The position numbers and the translations under genes are program-made. The notes under the pieces are model-generated. The model worked only from the letters and a program-made list of their open reading frames with translations. It did not search any database and was not told the DNA's origin. 64,000 bases of DNA from Coleofasciculaceae cyanobacterium (GTDB lineage Bacteria > Cyanobacteriota > Cyanobacteriia > Cyanobacteriales > Xenococcaceae), in contig DATNPK010000089.1 of NCBI GenBank assembly GCA_036703275.1, positions 62,001-126,000 of the forward strand, in the 5' to 3' direction. The number at the start of each line of letters is the position of its first letter. Within the stretch, counting starts at the first letter, position 1. This document shows positions 35,870 to 44,981 of this stretch, in pieces.

Positions 35870-36649
35870 AAATCTAAATCTTGATAGGTATAGGTATCTA
35901 AGTAAAAGATGAAGAAAATGCAGATGAGGTTGATCGATTGTAGTTGTGAGTCACCAAAATTTTGCTTGGATCTCACAGCGTGTATCTTTGCTTGAATACA
36001 CTAACCTCAGTCATTTTTCATGGTTAACATTACCCCAAGATTATGTAGATTTGTTTGAATATTTTGTATCTTTAATTACTAAACATAAATAGATATGCAA
36101 TAAACGCATATAACATATTTATTTTGTAAATTATACTTGAGGAGACAAAGGCTTGCAGAACTTGGCTTATAGAGAAAATTACCAGCTACGGAAACCAGAT
36201 CAACTGGTTAATAAATTTATCTTAGTTTAGGCGCAACAGAAGCGATCGCACATTGCAGTCAGAAAATTGAGGGTATTACTATGCACACTTAAATCTATAC
36301 AATACATTTTGGTAAGCAGATCGACTATGATGCAAATTGTGTAATGCAGTCATTGTTACAGTAATTGGTGGATCGGCTTTAGCTGACTCACCTCATTTAT
36401 ATTATCGATTAAGGCGATTGTGATTAATCAACTAAAGTCAATTAGGCAATTTAACTATGATTAGAAGTCGTTACTATTAAAACAATTTTTAAGCAATTTA
36501 TATTTTAAATTAATTACAGAACGAGCTTATTTTATGAGTATTTCTTTTTTAAAACTCCAGTCAAGTTTTTAAATATTAAATAGTTTTTAACTAGTAGTCA
36601 GCGAAACTACCTATTACTAGAAACCTAGATTGATATTTACAGTTAATTA
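35870..36649. promoter_or_regulatory. nirA upstream region
   Basis: About 780 bases between nirA and the divergent gene at 36650. GTGTAT (35980-35985) and ATACAC (35996-36001) form a perfect 6-bp inverted repeat about 110 bases before the nirA start. The GTA and TAC inside it are 12 bases apart, not the 8 expected of an NtcA site. A tiny TTG-started frame (36153-36230) follows a GAGGAG motif; I do not call it. The rest is AT-rich. Confidence 0.4.
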
Positions 36650-37279
36650 ATGTTATTTGAAATGAAAGACATATATTTATACATTGAATTTGAGATTACT
36701 AACCTTGCTAGATTTACCTGTTTGCAAAAAATGTTTGCCCAACTAAAAGAGGTAAAGAACAATTGGATGCAGGTTGTCTATTTAGAGCAAAAACAAAATT
36801 TGAATTATAGCGATCCCGTAGATAGTTTTGCTTGGAAAGATTATTTAGATGACGAAACTGTGCAGTGGTTCGATAACAGTTTTGATTACGATAGTGAAGA
36901 AGGCATAATTTATTGGAAACTTTGGGAATTGACCAAGCCAGAAATTCGTTTGCAACATCCCTTTTTTAAAACTCCAGGTAATTGGTATTTTGAATCTATG
37001 TTAGATGCCATTTTTAATGGTGATTACTCTCTAATCGATTTAGTTCAAGAAAAAGATTATCAAGGATGTTTGTATTACAAACCTCGCGTCTCTGCTTTTG
37101 GTGGTTCAGATAGTCTAGTAGAATTAATTAGATCCTTTGGTAATCAAGTAACTTACGATTCTTGGCAGGAAAATAGTAATCCAGTCAGAAAATCAGAATG
37201 GAATTACCAATTAGCAAAAAAATTGGTAAAGCTAGGTATTGGTTTTACTCCTGAATTGTTATTAAAAAAGACAAAATGA
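36650..37279 (+). CDS. Hypothetical protein
   Basis: The 209-residue protein is soluble, rich in Trp and Tyr, with the features NSFDYDSEEGIIYWKLWELT and RVSAFGGSDSLVELIRSFG. No signal peptide, membrane helix or known motif is visible. An alternative start is the ATG at 36662 (MKDIYLYIEFE). Its stop overlaps the start of the next gene (ATGA), so the two are probably co-translated. Family not recognised. Confidence 0.6.
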   Translation: MLFEMKDIYLYIEFEITNLARFTCLQKMFAQLKEVKNNWMQVVYLEQKQNLNYSDPVDSFAWKDYLDDETVQWFDNSFDYDSEEGIIYWKLWELTKPEIRLQHPFFKTPGNWYFESMLDAIFNGDYSLIDLVQEKDYQGCLYYKPRVSAFGGSDSLVELIRSFGNQVTYDSWQENSNPVRKSEWNYQLAKKLVKLGIGFTPELLLKKTK

Positions 37280-37548
37280 ATAAGATCAAAATAAACAGTC
37301 ATTTGCCAAAACCAGCAATTGAGACTTTAACCAAATATTTAAAATCTCACCCTGAATTAAAATTAGACGATCCAAAACCTACAGTCAGAGTCATGGTAGG
37401 TACGCTAAATTATTTTACAATGCTGCAAGAGATGCCCCACGGTAAAGATATTCTCCCTTTAGAAAGCGATCGACCAGTCAATACTTTAACTAGGATGATT
37501 ACTACCAATAAAAAAATAAGTAATTTTACTTATTTTTGCTTTGATTGA
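37276..37548 (+). CDS. Hypothetical small protein, coupled to upstream gene
   Basis: The 90-residue protein begins with a Lys/Pro-rich helix region (SHLPKPAIETLTKYLKSHPEL) and has no recognised motif. It overlaps the preceding stop by four bases. The pair has no obvious partner nearby. No function assigned. Confidence 0.5.
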   Translation: MNKIKINSHLPKPAIETLTKYLKSHPELKLDDPKPTVRVMVGTLNYFTMLQEMPHGKDILPLESDRPVNTLTRMITTNKKISNFTYFCFD

Positions 37549-37881
37549 ATAATTATCAATGATTAAAAATTACTCACCGTCGTAATTTATTTATTGTTGA
37601 AGGTAAGCTGATTAACATTAATAACAATTGAGAATTTAATTTAGCTAGAGTTTAGTTATTTTAACAGTCATTTCAAGATGCCATTGCAGTTAATGATTAA
37701 CTCTTGCTTAGAGGAAGGAGAATCTTTGCCAAAGGCTAGCATCTTTAGAGGAAAATTACAAAACGCCTGATTAAAACATCTAAATATTAAAAAAGTTGTT
37801 AGTTGCCTGCAAATTTTCTAAGACTAACAACTAACAACTAATTAAATAACAGCCTCAACCATTACTTATGTAACATCGAGT
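37549..37881. other. Convergent intergenic region before flv3
   Basis: About 330 bases of AT-rich sequence between convergent genes. It contains the inverted repeat at 37795-37838 and otherwise nothing I can assign. Confidence 0.35.
37795..37838. terminator. Inverted repeat between convergent genes, possible bidirectional terminator
   Basis: GTTGTTAGTTG (37795-37805) and CAACTAACAAC (37828-37838) are perfect 11-base complements with a 22-base loop. The position between convergent genes fits a shared terminator. The stem is AT-rich and the T-run is weak, so it may instead be a heptamer-type repeat. Confidence 0.4.
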
Positions 37882-39609
37882 TTAATAATGATTTCCTACC
37901 TTACGATGGTGAACTGCGGTTAAACCATCTGGATTAGAAACTCGACCTAAATTGACCTGACTATAGACAATCCAATGATCGCTACATTCCATACGGCTGG
38001 ATACCTCACATTCTAAATATGCCAAAGCATCAGTCAAAATAGGAGAACCGTTAGCTGCGGTTTGAGTTTTAACTCCTGCGAAACGATCTGCACCTGGTTT
38101 AAATCGCTTGAGAAAGTGTTTCATCAAAGTTTGATACTTACCTTCTTCCAGGATATTTAAGACGAAGCGATCGCCAACCTGCATCAAAGATTCAATTGCC
38201 CGATCTTTAGCTACAGCAATAGTCAATCCAGGTGGTTCAAAACTAGCCTGAGATACCCAGGAAGCCAACATCGCGCTACTTACATCTCCTTTAGTCGCGG
38301 TAATAATGTACAGTCCACCACTCAAGCGTCCGATCGCTTTATCTAAATCGCTGTCGAGAGATTTCATTTGCTTGACTAAATCCTTACGGGTGAGGAGTTG
38401 TCCCAAATCAGTTCCTGACTCTTCACATCTCTGATAGTCAGCTTCAGTAGGTACATCTTTGATCCTGATCGCGGGGAAGCCAGGTTTTAAACCCGCCTCG
38501 CGAAACTTAGTTAATAGTGGATCGATGGGTTCGTCATCATCACCGTAGGATTCAAACATCCCAATCATCTGTTTTTCTTTAGATGCAGCCAAAACTGTAC
38601 CTAAATTAGCAGCAATGTCCTGTTGCTTTTTGCCACCCAACGGCGGCATACCAAGCACAATACCCACAGAACGATTAACGATTTCGTGGACTTCAGTATT
38701 GTCAGCCGAGCGCAAATCGACCATTTCTACTGCCACACCAGTTTTGGTAATGCCTTTGGCAATTGCTTGGCTAATGCGATCGCTGTAGCCATAATCGGAG
38801 ACATAGAATACCGCTACGCTCTTTTCTGCCTTAGTTTGGGCTTTACTCCAGTTACGATAGCGATCGAGTAATTCTTGAAGGTTGTGGCGCAATAAAGGGC
38901 CATGTCCATTAGCGACAGTCTTAATTTCGCTCAGCTGATCCATTCGCTTCATTGCCGAAAGTACAGAGCGAGCATTAGGTCCCATTAGACAGTCATAATA
39001 AAAACGATAGTCTTTTTCAATTGCCTTAAGATCTTCGTCGTAGATAGCATTGGAACAGTAGTGCATCCCAAAGGCATCACAGGTAAATAAAATACCTGAC
39101 TTGTGGTCGTAACTAAAAATAGTATCGGGCCAGTGTAAATTAGGCGCATTAACAAACTCAATTACATGACCTTGACCTAAATCAATTGTCTCGCCATTTT
39201 TAACGATCTGTTGTGCAAAAGGCTGGTGTACTAAATCTTCTAAAAACTTAATTGCCATTTTGGCAGCAACTACCGTCGCTTGGGGTGCAAGTTCCAGAAA
39301 ATCTTTGACTAGCCCACTGTGATCGGGTTCAGTATGACTAATAATCAGGTAATCAATTTGTTGCGGATCGATTAAACCCTGCAAAGTATCTAAATACAGC
39401 TGGCGAAATTTAGCGTGGGACGTATCGACTAAAGCAATTTTATCACCACGAATTAAATAAGAATTATAGGTCGTGCCGTTTTGTAGACCAAACTCGATAT
39501 CAAAGCGATCGCGATCCCAGTCTAGGGAACGAATTGCTGTAGTATCAGGGTCAATCTCGGCAGTTTGAATACTTAACCTTGGTTGGGTTTTAATTGGTGT
39601 TGCGACCAT
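37882..39609 (-). CDS. flv3: A-type diflavin flavoprotein (Flv3-like)
   Basis: The 575-residue protein has three domains: a metallo-beta-lactamase-like diiron domain, a flavodoxin domain (about 265-400) and a C-terminal flavin reductase domain (about 430-575). The diiron ligands are canonical: SHTEPDHSG, APNLHWPDTIF, TCDAFG and NGHGPLL. That places it with Flv3 or Flv4 rather than Flv1/Flv2, which have altered ligands. The N-terminal segment IRSLDWDRDRFDIEFGLQNG favours Flv3. Flv3 acts with Flv1 to pass photosystem I electrons to oxygen, protecting PSI in changing light. No flv1 is in the window. Confidence 0.88.
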   Translation of the reverse strand: MVATPIKTQPRLSIQTAEIDPDTTAIRSLDWDRDRFDIEFGLQNGTTYNSYLIRGDKIALVDTSHAKFRQLYLDTLQGLIDPQQIDYLIISHTEPDHSGLVKDFLELAPQATVVAAKMAIKFLEDLVHQPFAQQIVKNGETIDLGQGHVIEFVNAPNLHWPDTIFSYDHKSGILFTCDAFGMHYCSNAIYDEDLKAIEKDYRFYYDCLMGPNARSVLSAMKRMDQLSEIKTVANGHGPLLRHNLQELLDRYRNWSKAQTKAEKSVAVFYVSDYGYSDRISQAIAKGITKTGVAVEMVDLRSADNTEVHEIVNRSVGIVLGMPPLGGKKQQDIAANLGTVLAASKEKQMIGMFESYGDDDEPIDPLLTKFREAGLKPGFPAIRIKDVPTEADYQRCEESGTDLGQLLTRKDLVKQMKSLDSDLDKAIGRLSGGLYIITATKGDVSSAMLASWVSQASFEPPGLTIAVAKDRAIESLMQVGDRFVLNILEEGKYQTLMKHFLKRFKPGADRFAGVKTQTAANGSPILTDALAYLECEVSSRMECSDHWIVYSQVNLGRVSNPDGLTAVHHRKVGNHY

Positions 39610-39782
39610 AGCCCCTCTTTTAACTTTTATTAAATTTCTTTACTCTTCTTCATTGTGCCACGACTTTTTAATCTGTAATCAATACTTATTTATCACAATG
39701 TTTGGTTTTATTTATGTGATGAGAAAATGGGGATCGAGTCATAGAGATAGAGATCTAGCCAATCGTCCCCAAGCGAGAAATA

Positions 39783-40610
39783 CTAAGCAGATTTAACGTT
39801 AGCCGCCTTCTCGACTAAATTTAGAACATCATAACGGCTCAGCTTGGGTTTACCAAGTGCGATCGCATCTAAAGTACCTTTGGCTAATATATAAGGAATT
39901 TGGCAAAAACTCAAAGCTGGACTGCCTTTGGGCAAAGCTTCAACATATAAATCAGCCTGCTTTAATTGGCGACGAGCATAGTGTTGAACATCTATATTTG
40001 TCCAGCCTTCAGGAATAAAGCTAACCCCTCTTTGAGAATCTTCTCTTTGGTTACGAACAATATTCACCGCCTGTAAACCGCGTCCAAAAGCGATCGCATA
40101 TTGGCGATTAGTTTTGGTATCATCGTACCAAGCCCACAAATCTGATAGCAATAAACCTACAGCTCCTGCTACGCTAAAGGTATAGCGATCCAAATCGGCT
40201 TCGGTGCTAATTGTCCAGTTATGTTCTGCCCAATATGCCATTCGATCTGCCATCGCTGCGGTAGCATCCCAAATTCGGGGAGCGATCGTGTTAGGGGCGA
40301 GACTTGCCCAGTCCCCAACACATAAACTAACCTCTGGCAAAACGTTACTATAACAAGCTAAATCTGCGCCAATACGAGCATAAGCTTCAACATCGGTCAT
40401 TTCTTGCATTCTCTGGCTAATACTACGCAGAAGTTCGGCTTTGGTATGATTGTCAAGATCTGGAGTGTCTTCTATTTCATCAATTGCACGCATACAGAGA
40501 TAAGCTGATGCAACTGCATCTTGTAGCTCTTTTGGCAAGCGGGCAATAGGAATGTAAAATGTCCTACTAGTTTGTTTTAGGGTTTCTAATGCCCTGTTCT
40601 GCAAATTCAT
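39783..40610 (-). CDS. Squalene/phytoene synthase family protein
   Basis: The 275-residue protein has the trans-isoprenyl head-to-head synthase fold. The first aspartate motif is CMRAIDEIEDTPD. The second region reads NIVRNQREDSQRGVSFIP, with Asn and Arg-Glu-Asp where phytoene synthases usually show NILRDVGED. That altered second motif suggests a squalene-synthase-like or otherwise divergent member. It would act at the membrane on C15 or C20 diphosphates. Confidence 0.8.
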   Translation of the reverse strand: MNLQNRALETLKQTSRTFYIPIARLPKELQDAVASAYLCMRAIDEIEDTPDLDNHTKAELLRSISQRMQEMTDVEAYARIGADLACYSNVLPEVSLCVGDWASLAPNTIAPRIWDATAAMADRMAYWAEHNWTISTEADLDRYTFSVAGAVGLLLSDLWAWYDDTKTNRQYAIAFGRGLQAVNIVRNQREDSQRGVSFIPEGWTNIDVQHYARRQLKQADLYVEALPKGSPALSFCQIPYILAKGTLDAIALGKPKLSRYDVLNLVEKAANVKSA

Positions 40611-40893
40611 TAGATCCGCTACTCCTCACACTGATCAACAATCACAGTAATCGTTGTCGTTTGCTCAAATCTGGAGATTGAACGACGCAAATGATTGTGA
40701 CTTATCGAAAAGCATACACTGAAAATTTGATTTCTAGATGAGAAGAGCATAAACTTTTTAAGTTGATTATGAATTGTCGATGGTTAATGCTTGATCGCTA
40801 GTTGCTGTTTTACCTAGTTCACAGATATGAGAAAGTCTATTTATGAGAAGATATAAAATCTAATTAAATCATTGATAAAAATTTTTTTTAATT

Positions 40894-41211
40894 ATGTCTA
40901 ATACCTATAGCGTTGAAATAAACCATCAGGGTAAAACTCAAACTATTCAAGTTGCAGAATCACAAAATATTTTAGAGGCAGCGACGAGTGCTGGTATTGA
41001 CCTACCTTATTCTTGTAGTGCTGGGGTTTGTACTACCTGTGCTGCTCAAATTCTTTCAGGAGAAGTCGAACAAAGTGACGGTATGGGCGTCTCTCCTGAA
41101 TTACAAGCAGAGGGATACGCTTTGTTGTGTGTGTCATACCCCCGTTCTGATATCAAACTAGAGTCTGGTAAAGAAGATATTGTTTACGCCAGACAATTTG
41201 GTAATCAGTAA
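40894..41211 (+). CDS. Plant-type [2Fe-2S] ferredoxin
   Basis: The 105-residue protein carries the ligand set CSAGVCTTC (C-x4-C-x2-C) and a distal cysteine in ALLCVSYP. The length and fold are those of photosynthetic-type ferredoxins, but the loop differs from PetF1 (CSAGVCTTC rather than CRAGACSTC), so it is probably a minor ferredoxin paralogue. It would act as a soluble one-electron carrier. It stands alone before the TnpB element. Confidence 0.9.
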   Translation: MSNTYSVEINHQGKTQTIQVAESQNILEAATSAGIDLPYSCSAGVCTTCAAQILSGEVEQSDGMGVSPELQAEGYALLCVSYPRSDIKLESGKEDIVYARQFGNQ

Positions 41212-41250
41212 TTCATGATTGAAACTTTTGATTTATACAAGACTTAAAAA

Positions 41251-41283
41251 CCCAAGACATTGGTGGATACGTAATGTTTTGGG
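41251..41283 (+). terminator. Hairpin downstream of ferredoxin gene
   Basis: CCCAAGACATT (41251-41261) and AATGTTTTGGG (41273-41283) pair over 11 bases with one G-U. No T-run follows, so termination is not certain. Confidence 0.4.
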
Positions 41284-41532
41284 TCATGGCGATCGCCTTT
41301 TTCTGTATGTCCACTAAAATTTTGGCGATCGCCATTCTAGATTTGAGTAGATGCAATTTTTTAAGGATCGAGAGGACTTCTTACTCCTTTACGGAAAAGG
41401 AGCGTAAAGCCACTGTCTTTCAAAACGGTGGATATAAGCGACCGACAGATTTCAAATCTGTCGAGCCAAATTTATTTGGCAGTTAGATATTCATGGTATA
41501 CTATTTTACGTAGCAGTTCAACTACGCAATTC

Positions 41533-42750
41533 ATGTTCATTTTAGAATATAAGCTTAGAGGTAAACAAAAGCAATATCAAGCGATAGACGAAGCTATTCG
41601 TACAGTTCAGTTTGTACGAAATAAGTGTCTTCGCTACTGGGAAGATGGTTCTGAAGTAGGTCAGAAAGATATCTACAGATATGTAACCCAACTCAGAAAA
41701 GAGTTTGCTTTTGTAAAATCTCTTAACTCTACCGCTTGTCAACAAGCTTGCGAAAGAACATGGACTGCAATATTGAAGTTCTACACTAACTGTAAAAATA
41801 AAGTTGCGGGAAAGAAAGGGTATCCTAAGTATTCTAAAAAAACTCGTTCGGTTGAATTTAAAAAATCTGGCTGGAAGCTAGATAGAGAAAGAAAACGATT
41901 GACTTTCACTGATGGTAACAACATTAATGAGATGAAGTTGATTGGAAGCAGAGATTTATTCTACTTTGCCGAATGGCAGATTCAGCGAGTAAGAATAGTT
42001 CGACGAGCAGATGGCTATTTTGCTCAGTTGTCAGTTAAGTTAGATCCAAGGGATATAACTCCACAATTGAAGCCTACTGGTAAAGCAGTTGCGATCGACG
42101 TTGGACTCAGGTACTTTTATGCGGACAGTAACGGTGAAACTGTCAATTGCCCTAAATACTATCGCAAATCCGAACGTAAGCTAAACAAATTAAATTACCG
42201 AAAGTCGAAAAAGTTTGTTCGAGGCAAACCTGCTTCTAATAACTATATAAAAGCTAAGAAAAAATACGCCAAGAGACATTTGAAGGTAAGTAGGCAGCGA
42301 GAAGAGTTTGCCAAAGAAAAGGCACTCCGTTTAATTCAATCTAACGATTTGATCGCCTACGAAGATTTAAAAGTTAAAAATCTTGTTCGTAATAAAAAAT
42401 TAGCTAAAAGTATCAATGACGCTGCGTGGTCACAGCTAAGGAAATGGATTGAGTATTTTGGATTAAAGTATGGCAGGTTAACAGTTGCCGTACCTCCACA
42501 CTACACATCATCTGATTGCCCCAATTGTAGCAAAAGAGTGAAAAAATCTCTTTCTACTCGCACTCATGTATGTGATTGTGGCATTGAGCCTATGGATAGA
42601 GATTATGCTGCATCATTGAATATTTTGAAAAAAGCTACGATAGGGCATATCGGAAGCTGGTCTAATGAAATATTAGATCTAAACGCTTGGGGAGATTCGA
42701 CCTCTATCTTGGTTGGTGGCAACACCTGCGAGGGTAAGTCAAATCGCTGA
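41533..42750 (+). CDS. tnpB: TnpB RNA-guided nuclease (OrfB)
   Basis: I start at ATG 41533, giving 405 residues; the longer frame from 41428 runs through the end hairpins. The RuvC residues are visible: AIDVGLRYF (first Asp), AYEDLKVKNL (Glu) and DRDYAASLN (last Asp). The zinc ribbon is CPNCSKRV and CDCG. TnpB is a guide-RNA-dependent DNA nuclease that helps IS200/605 elements persist. Domains and catalytic residues look intact, so it may be active. It lies between the ferredoxin gene and livM-like gene. Confidence 0.9.
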   Translation: MFILEYKLRGKQKQYQAIDEAIRTVQFVRNKCLRYWEDGSEVGQKDIYRYVTQLRKEFAFVKSLNSTACQQACERTWTAILKFYTNCKNKVAGKKGYPKYSKKTRSVEFKKSGWKLDRERKRLTFTDGNNINEMKLIGSRDLFYFAEWQIQRVRIVRRADGYFAQLSVKLDPRDITPQLKPTGKAVAIDVGLRYFYADSNGETVNCPKYYRKSERKLNKLNYRKSKKFVRGKPASNNYIKAKKKYAKRHLKVSRQREEFAKEKALRLIQSNDLIAYEDLKVKNLVRNKKLAKSINDAAWSQLRKWIEYFGLKYGRLTVAVPPHYTSSDCPNCSKRVKKSLSTRTHVCDCGIEPMDRDYAASLNILKKATIGHIGSWSNEILDLNAWGDSTSILVGGNTCEGKSNR

Positions 42751-42788
42751 ACCAAGAATCCCCTGATTTTTAATCGGGGGAGTGTCAA
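42650..42788 (+). ncRNA. Candidate omega RNA (TnpB guide scaffold)
   Basis: In this family the guide RNA overlaps the 3' end of tnpB and the right end, with the guide being the sequence just outside the element. Here the right-end hairpin at 42760-42779 and terminal AGTGTCAA (42781-42788) are present. The predicted guide would begin at 42789. The 5' boundary given is arbitrary. Confidence 0.5.
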
Positions 42789-42854
42789 TGATTATATGGT
42801 CAACTAAGCTACAATCGGCTGCAAGAATGCAGTTAATAGCTGGGAAAATATTTA

Positions 42855-43973
42855 ATGGTTGGTTACTTAGTTTTTCTAACAATCTATGTTGGGCTGTATG
42901 CCTTGTTCGCTCTAGGGCTGAATTTACAGTGGGGTTACGCAGGATTAATTAATTTTGGTCATGTAGCTTTTATGACTGTTGGCGCATATACAACAGTGTT
43001 GTTAAGTTCACAAGGTGTCCCGCTGATAGTAGCAGTTATTGCTGGAGTGGCGATCGCATCATTGCTCGGATTATTGATTGGGATGTCTACCCTCAGATTA
43101 CGAGAAGACTATTTAGCCATTGTCACCATCGGAGTTTCTGAACTATTACGTCTAGTTGCTCTTAACGAAGAATGGTTGACCGAAGGATCTTTTGGCGTTC
43201 GCGGTTTTCCCTTACCTCTAGAACGTTTCGATCCTAATCTATTTCAAAAATATATTTTGATTGGCATTTTAACTTTATTAGCAATCTTCGCAGCTTGGCA
43301 ACTGTGGCGAGGTGGGCGATCGCAATGGCGCGAAGCTAAAGACATTCAAGGCAAAAGCTATCAACCAACTAAAGCAGCCAGTCTAATCGTTTGGGGCATT
43401 GTGGGAATAGCAACGGTTTTAACTATATATATTAATGGCTGTGCTGCTTTACTAAACTATAACTACAAAGCTGGCTTAATGCTGTTAGTTTTAATTGCGG
43501 TAGCCGTTACTTATTGGGGATTAGATTTGCTGGTCAAATCCCCTTGGGGTCGAGTATTAAAAGCAATTCGCGAAGATGAAGAAATTGCTACAGCTTTGGG
43601 TAAGAACGTTTTTTGGTATAAGCTACAGGCGTTTATGCTGGGTGGTGCGATCGCAGGTGTGGCAGGAGCGTTTTATGCTTGGCAACTCACTACTATTTAC
43701 CCCAGCAATTTCGAGACTCTAGTTACCTTCAATGTCTGGACGATGGTGGTTTTGGGTGGTGCTGGTAAAAACCCTGGGGCATTGTTAGGAGCAATTATTT
43801 TCTGGGCTTATGATGCCTTGACTCGCTTTTATTTGCCAAAATTGGGCTGGTTTAATAGTTCAGAAGAAGGAGCTTTTCGCGTCATGATCATCGGCTTAAT
43901 TCTGATGATTTTAATGGTGTGGCGACCTCAAGGAATCCTGGGGAGGAAAGAAGAATTAACCTTAAGCAAGTAA
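42855..43973 (+). CDS. livM: Branched-chain/neutral amino-acid ABC transporter permease (LivM family)
   Basis: The 372-residue protein has about ten membrane helices and LivM signatures: LNLQWGYAGLINFGHVAFMTVGAY in outline, LRLREDYLAIVTIG, and the cytoplasmic loop SPWGRVLKAIREDEEIATALGKN. A charged insert near residues 160-175 is common in cyanobacterial NatC-type proteins. It is an orphan permease here; partner permease, ATPases and binding protein must be elsewhere. A TnpB element inserted just upstream could affect its promoter. Confidence 0.9.
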   Translation: MVGYLVFLTIYVGLYALFALGLNLQWGYAGLINFGHVAFMTVGAYTTVLLSSQGVPLIVAVIAGVAIASLLGLLIGMSTLRLREDYLAIVTIGVSELLRLVALNEEWLTEGSFGVRGFPLPLERFDPNLFQKYILIGILTLLAIFAAWQLWRGGRSQWREAKDIQGKSYQPTKAASLIVWGIVGIATVLTIYINGCAALLNYNYKAGLMLLVLIAVAVTYWGLDLLVKSPWGRVLKAIREDEEIATALGKNVFWYKLQAFMLGGAIAGVAGAFYAWQLTTIYPSNFETLVTFNVWTMVVLGGAGKNPGALLGAIIFWAYDALTRFYLPKLGWFNSSEEGAFRVMIIGLILMILMVWRPQGILGRKEELTLSK

Positions 43974-44020
43974 AATACTGGGCAAATACTATTGGTATAG
44001 TGCCATCAAACTTCGTGAGA

Positions 44021-44049
44021 AGAGCTAATAGTTAAAAGCTATTAGCTCT
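44021..44049. terminator. Hairpin between convergent genes
   Basis: AGAGCTAATAG (44021-44031) and CTATTAGCTCT (44039-44049) are perfect 11-base complements with a 7-base loop, between the livM-like gene and the convergent Cys-rich protein gene. A shared terminator is plausible. Confidence 0.5.
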
Positions 44050-44079
44050 CAACTATTAGCCAATCAATAAAATCGTTAA

Positions 44080-44385
44080 CTATGATTGCTGTTGATTAGC
44101 ATCAATATTACGCACTAAATTTCTACAGCCAGCACAATCACAACCATAAAGTTTAATTGCCTTGTCGCCTTCGCGGTCTATTTTGGCTGCTGTTTCGGCA
44201 TCGTATTCATTGCAGCTACAGTCGGCAAAAGGATAGTCAGTTTCACTCTTGGGAATTTCAGCAATTTGGTTGTCTAACTCAGGAGCAGTAAAAACATACT
44301 CTCTGGCATTAACCGAATTTGCACTTAGTAAAGATAAAGCTACCGAACCAGAACAGCCTAATGTAGTAAGTAATTTTTTGTTCAT
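44080..44385 (-). CDS. Small secreted Cys-rich protein
   Basis: The 101-residue protein has a signal peptide (LLTTLGCSGSVALSLLSANSVNA, cleavage near residue 27). The mature part carries cysteines in DCSCNEYD and YGCDCAGCRNL, five in total, spaced as a possible metal or disulfide site. No family recognised. A GGAG-like site precedes the start. It would be periplasmic or lumenal. Confidence 0.65.
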   Translation of the reverse strand: MNKKLLTTLGCSGSVALSLLSANSVNAREYVFTAPELDNQIAEIPKSETDYPFADCSCNEYDAETAAKIDREGDKAIKLYGCDCAGCRNLVRNIDANQQQS

Positions 44386-44478
44386 TAGTTACTCCTGATA
44401 AATTAAAAATCAATTATATCCTGCATTAAATTAATTCTTGGGTAGCAGCTTTACATTACACAAAATTTTCAGGTAATT

Positions 44479-44981
44479 TCAGCATATTTTTGCTAAAGAT
44501 TCACATTGGCAATCAATTGCCAATCTTGACCACTGAGAAACTGTCGGATGGCTGATAATTTTGGCAATTTTCATTTGGCAATAAGTACCGACTAAAATCA
44601 AACCTTGCAATCAGCAAACGGCCTTAATAGTTGATCAAGAGTGTTTAAAGGGTGAAAATAGCTTCGATTAATAATTATCAGCTTCAATCCAGCACTGTCA
44701 ATAATCTCTGACAAAGATCTGTCTGATTTAAATTCTAAATTGTTTAGCTTGGCGGTCAATTCTTCGCTAAAAATGCTGAGAAATTCAGCGGTGCTTTCTC
44801 CTGAAAAAGCTTAATAATAGATAGCTGGAGTTTTCAAAGAATTATCGTTAGCTTCGAGAAAGCTCTGAATAATATCAAGGCTACTAAAATCAAGATCATC
44901 GAAAACCAGTCCATTTTCGCGATTAATTAGCTTATTTTTTAACCAATTGATCGCTAATTTTCTGCTTGATAGTTCGACCAT
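44479..44981 (-). pseudogene. Decayed ATPase-like gene
   Basis: On the reverse strand an ATG at 44981 opens 56 codons (VELSSRKLAINWLKNK, then LVFDDLDFSSLDIIQSFLEA), interrupted by an in-frame TAA at 44811-44813. The frame then continues with GESTAEFLSIFSEEL, SEIIDSAGLKLIIINRSYFH and PLNTLDQLLRPFADC before a frameshift. The shifted frame reads LILVGTYCQMKIAKIISHP and stops at 44479. The IIIN and ILVG strands resemble the Walker B and sensor regions of AAA-type NTPases. A P-loop is not visible. One stop and one frameshift show the gene is dead. Confidence 0.6.

Larger units (their letters stand above)
41360..42788 (+). mobile_element. IS200/IS605-superfamily (IS1341-like) element carrying only tnpB
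   Basis: The element is tnpB with flanking end structures; no tnpA is present. The left flank holds CCAC/GGTGG (41410-41431), GACAGATTT/AAATCTGTC (41444-41462) and GCCAAAT/ATTTGGC (41465-41480). The right end is a hairpin, CCCC-GATT/AATC-GGGG (42760-42779), followed by AGTGTCAA, as in other cyanobacterial elements of this type. Boundaries are approximate; the left edge is inferred from the GAGGACTTC region. Confidence 0.7.

Noticed and set aside
36153-36230. A 25-residue TTG-started frame after a GAGGAG motif near nirA
   Set aside because: The ribosome-binding site is suggestive, but the peptide is too short to judge and the start codon is weak.
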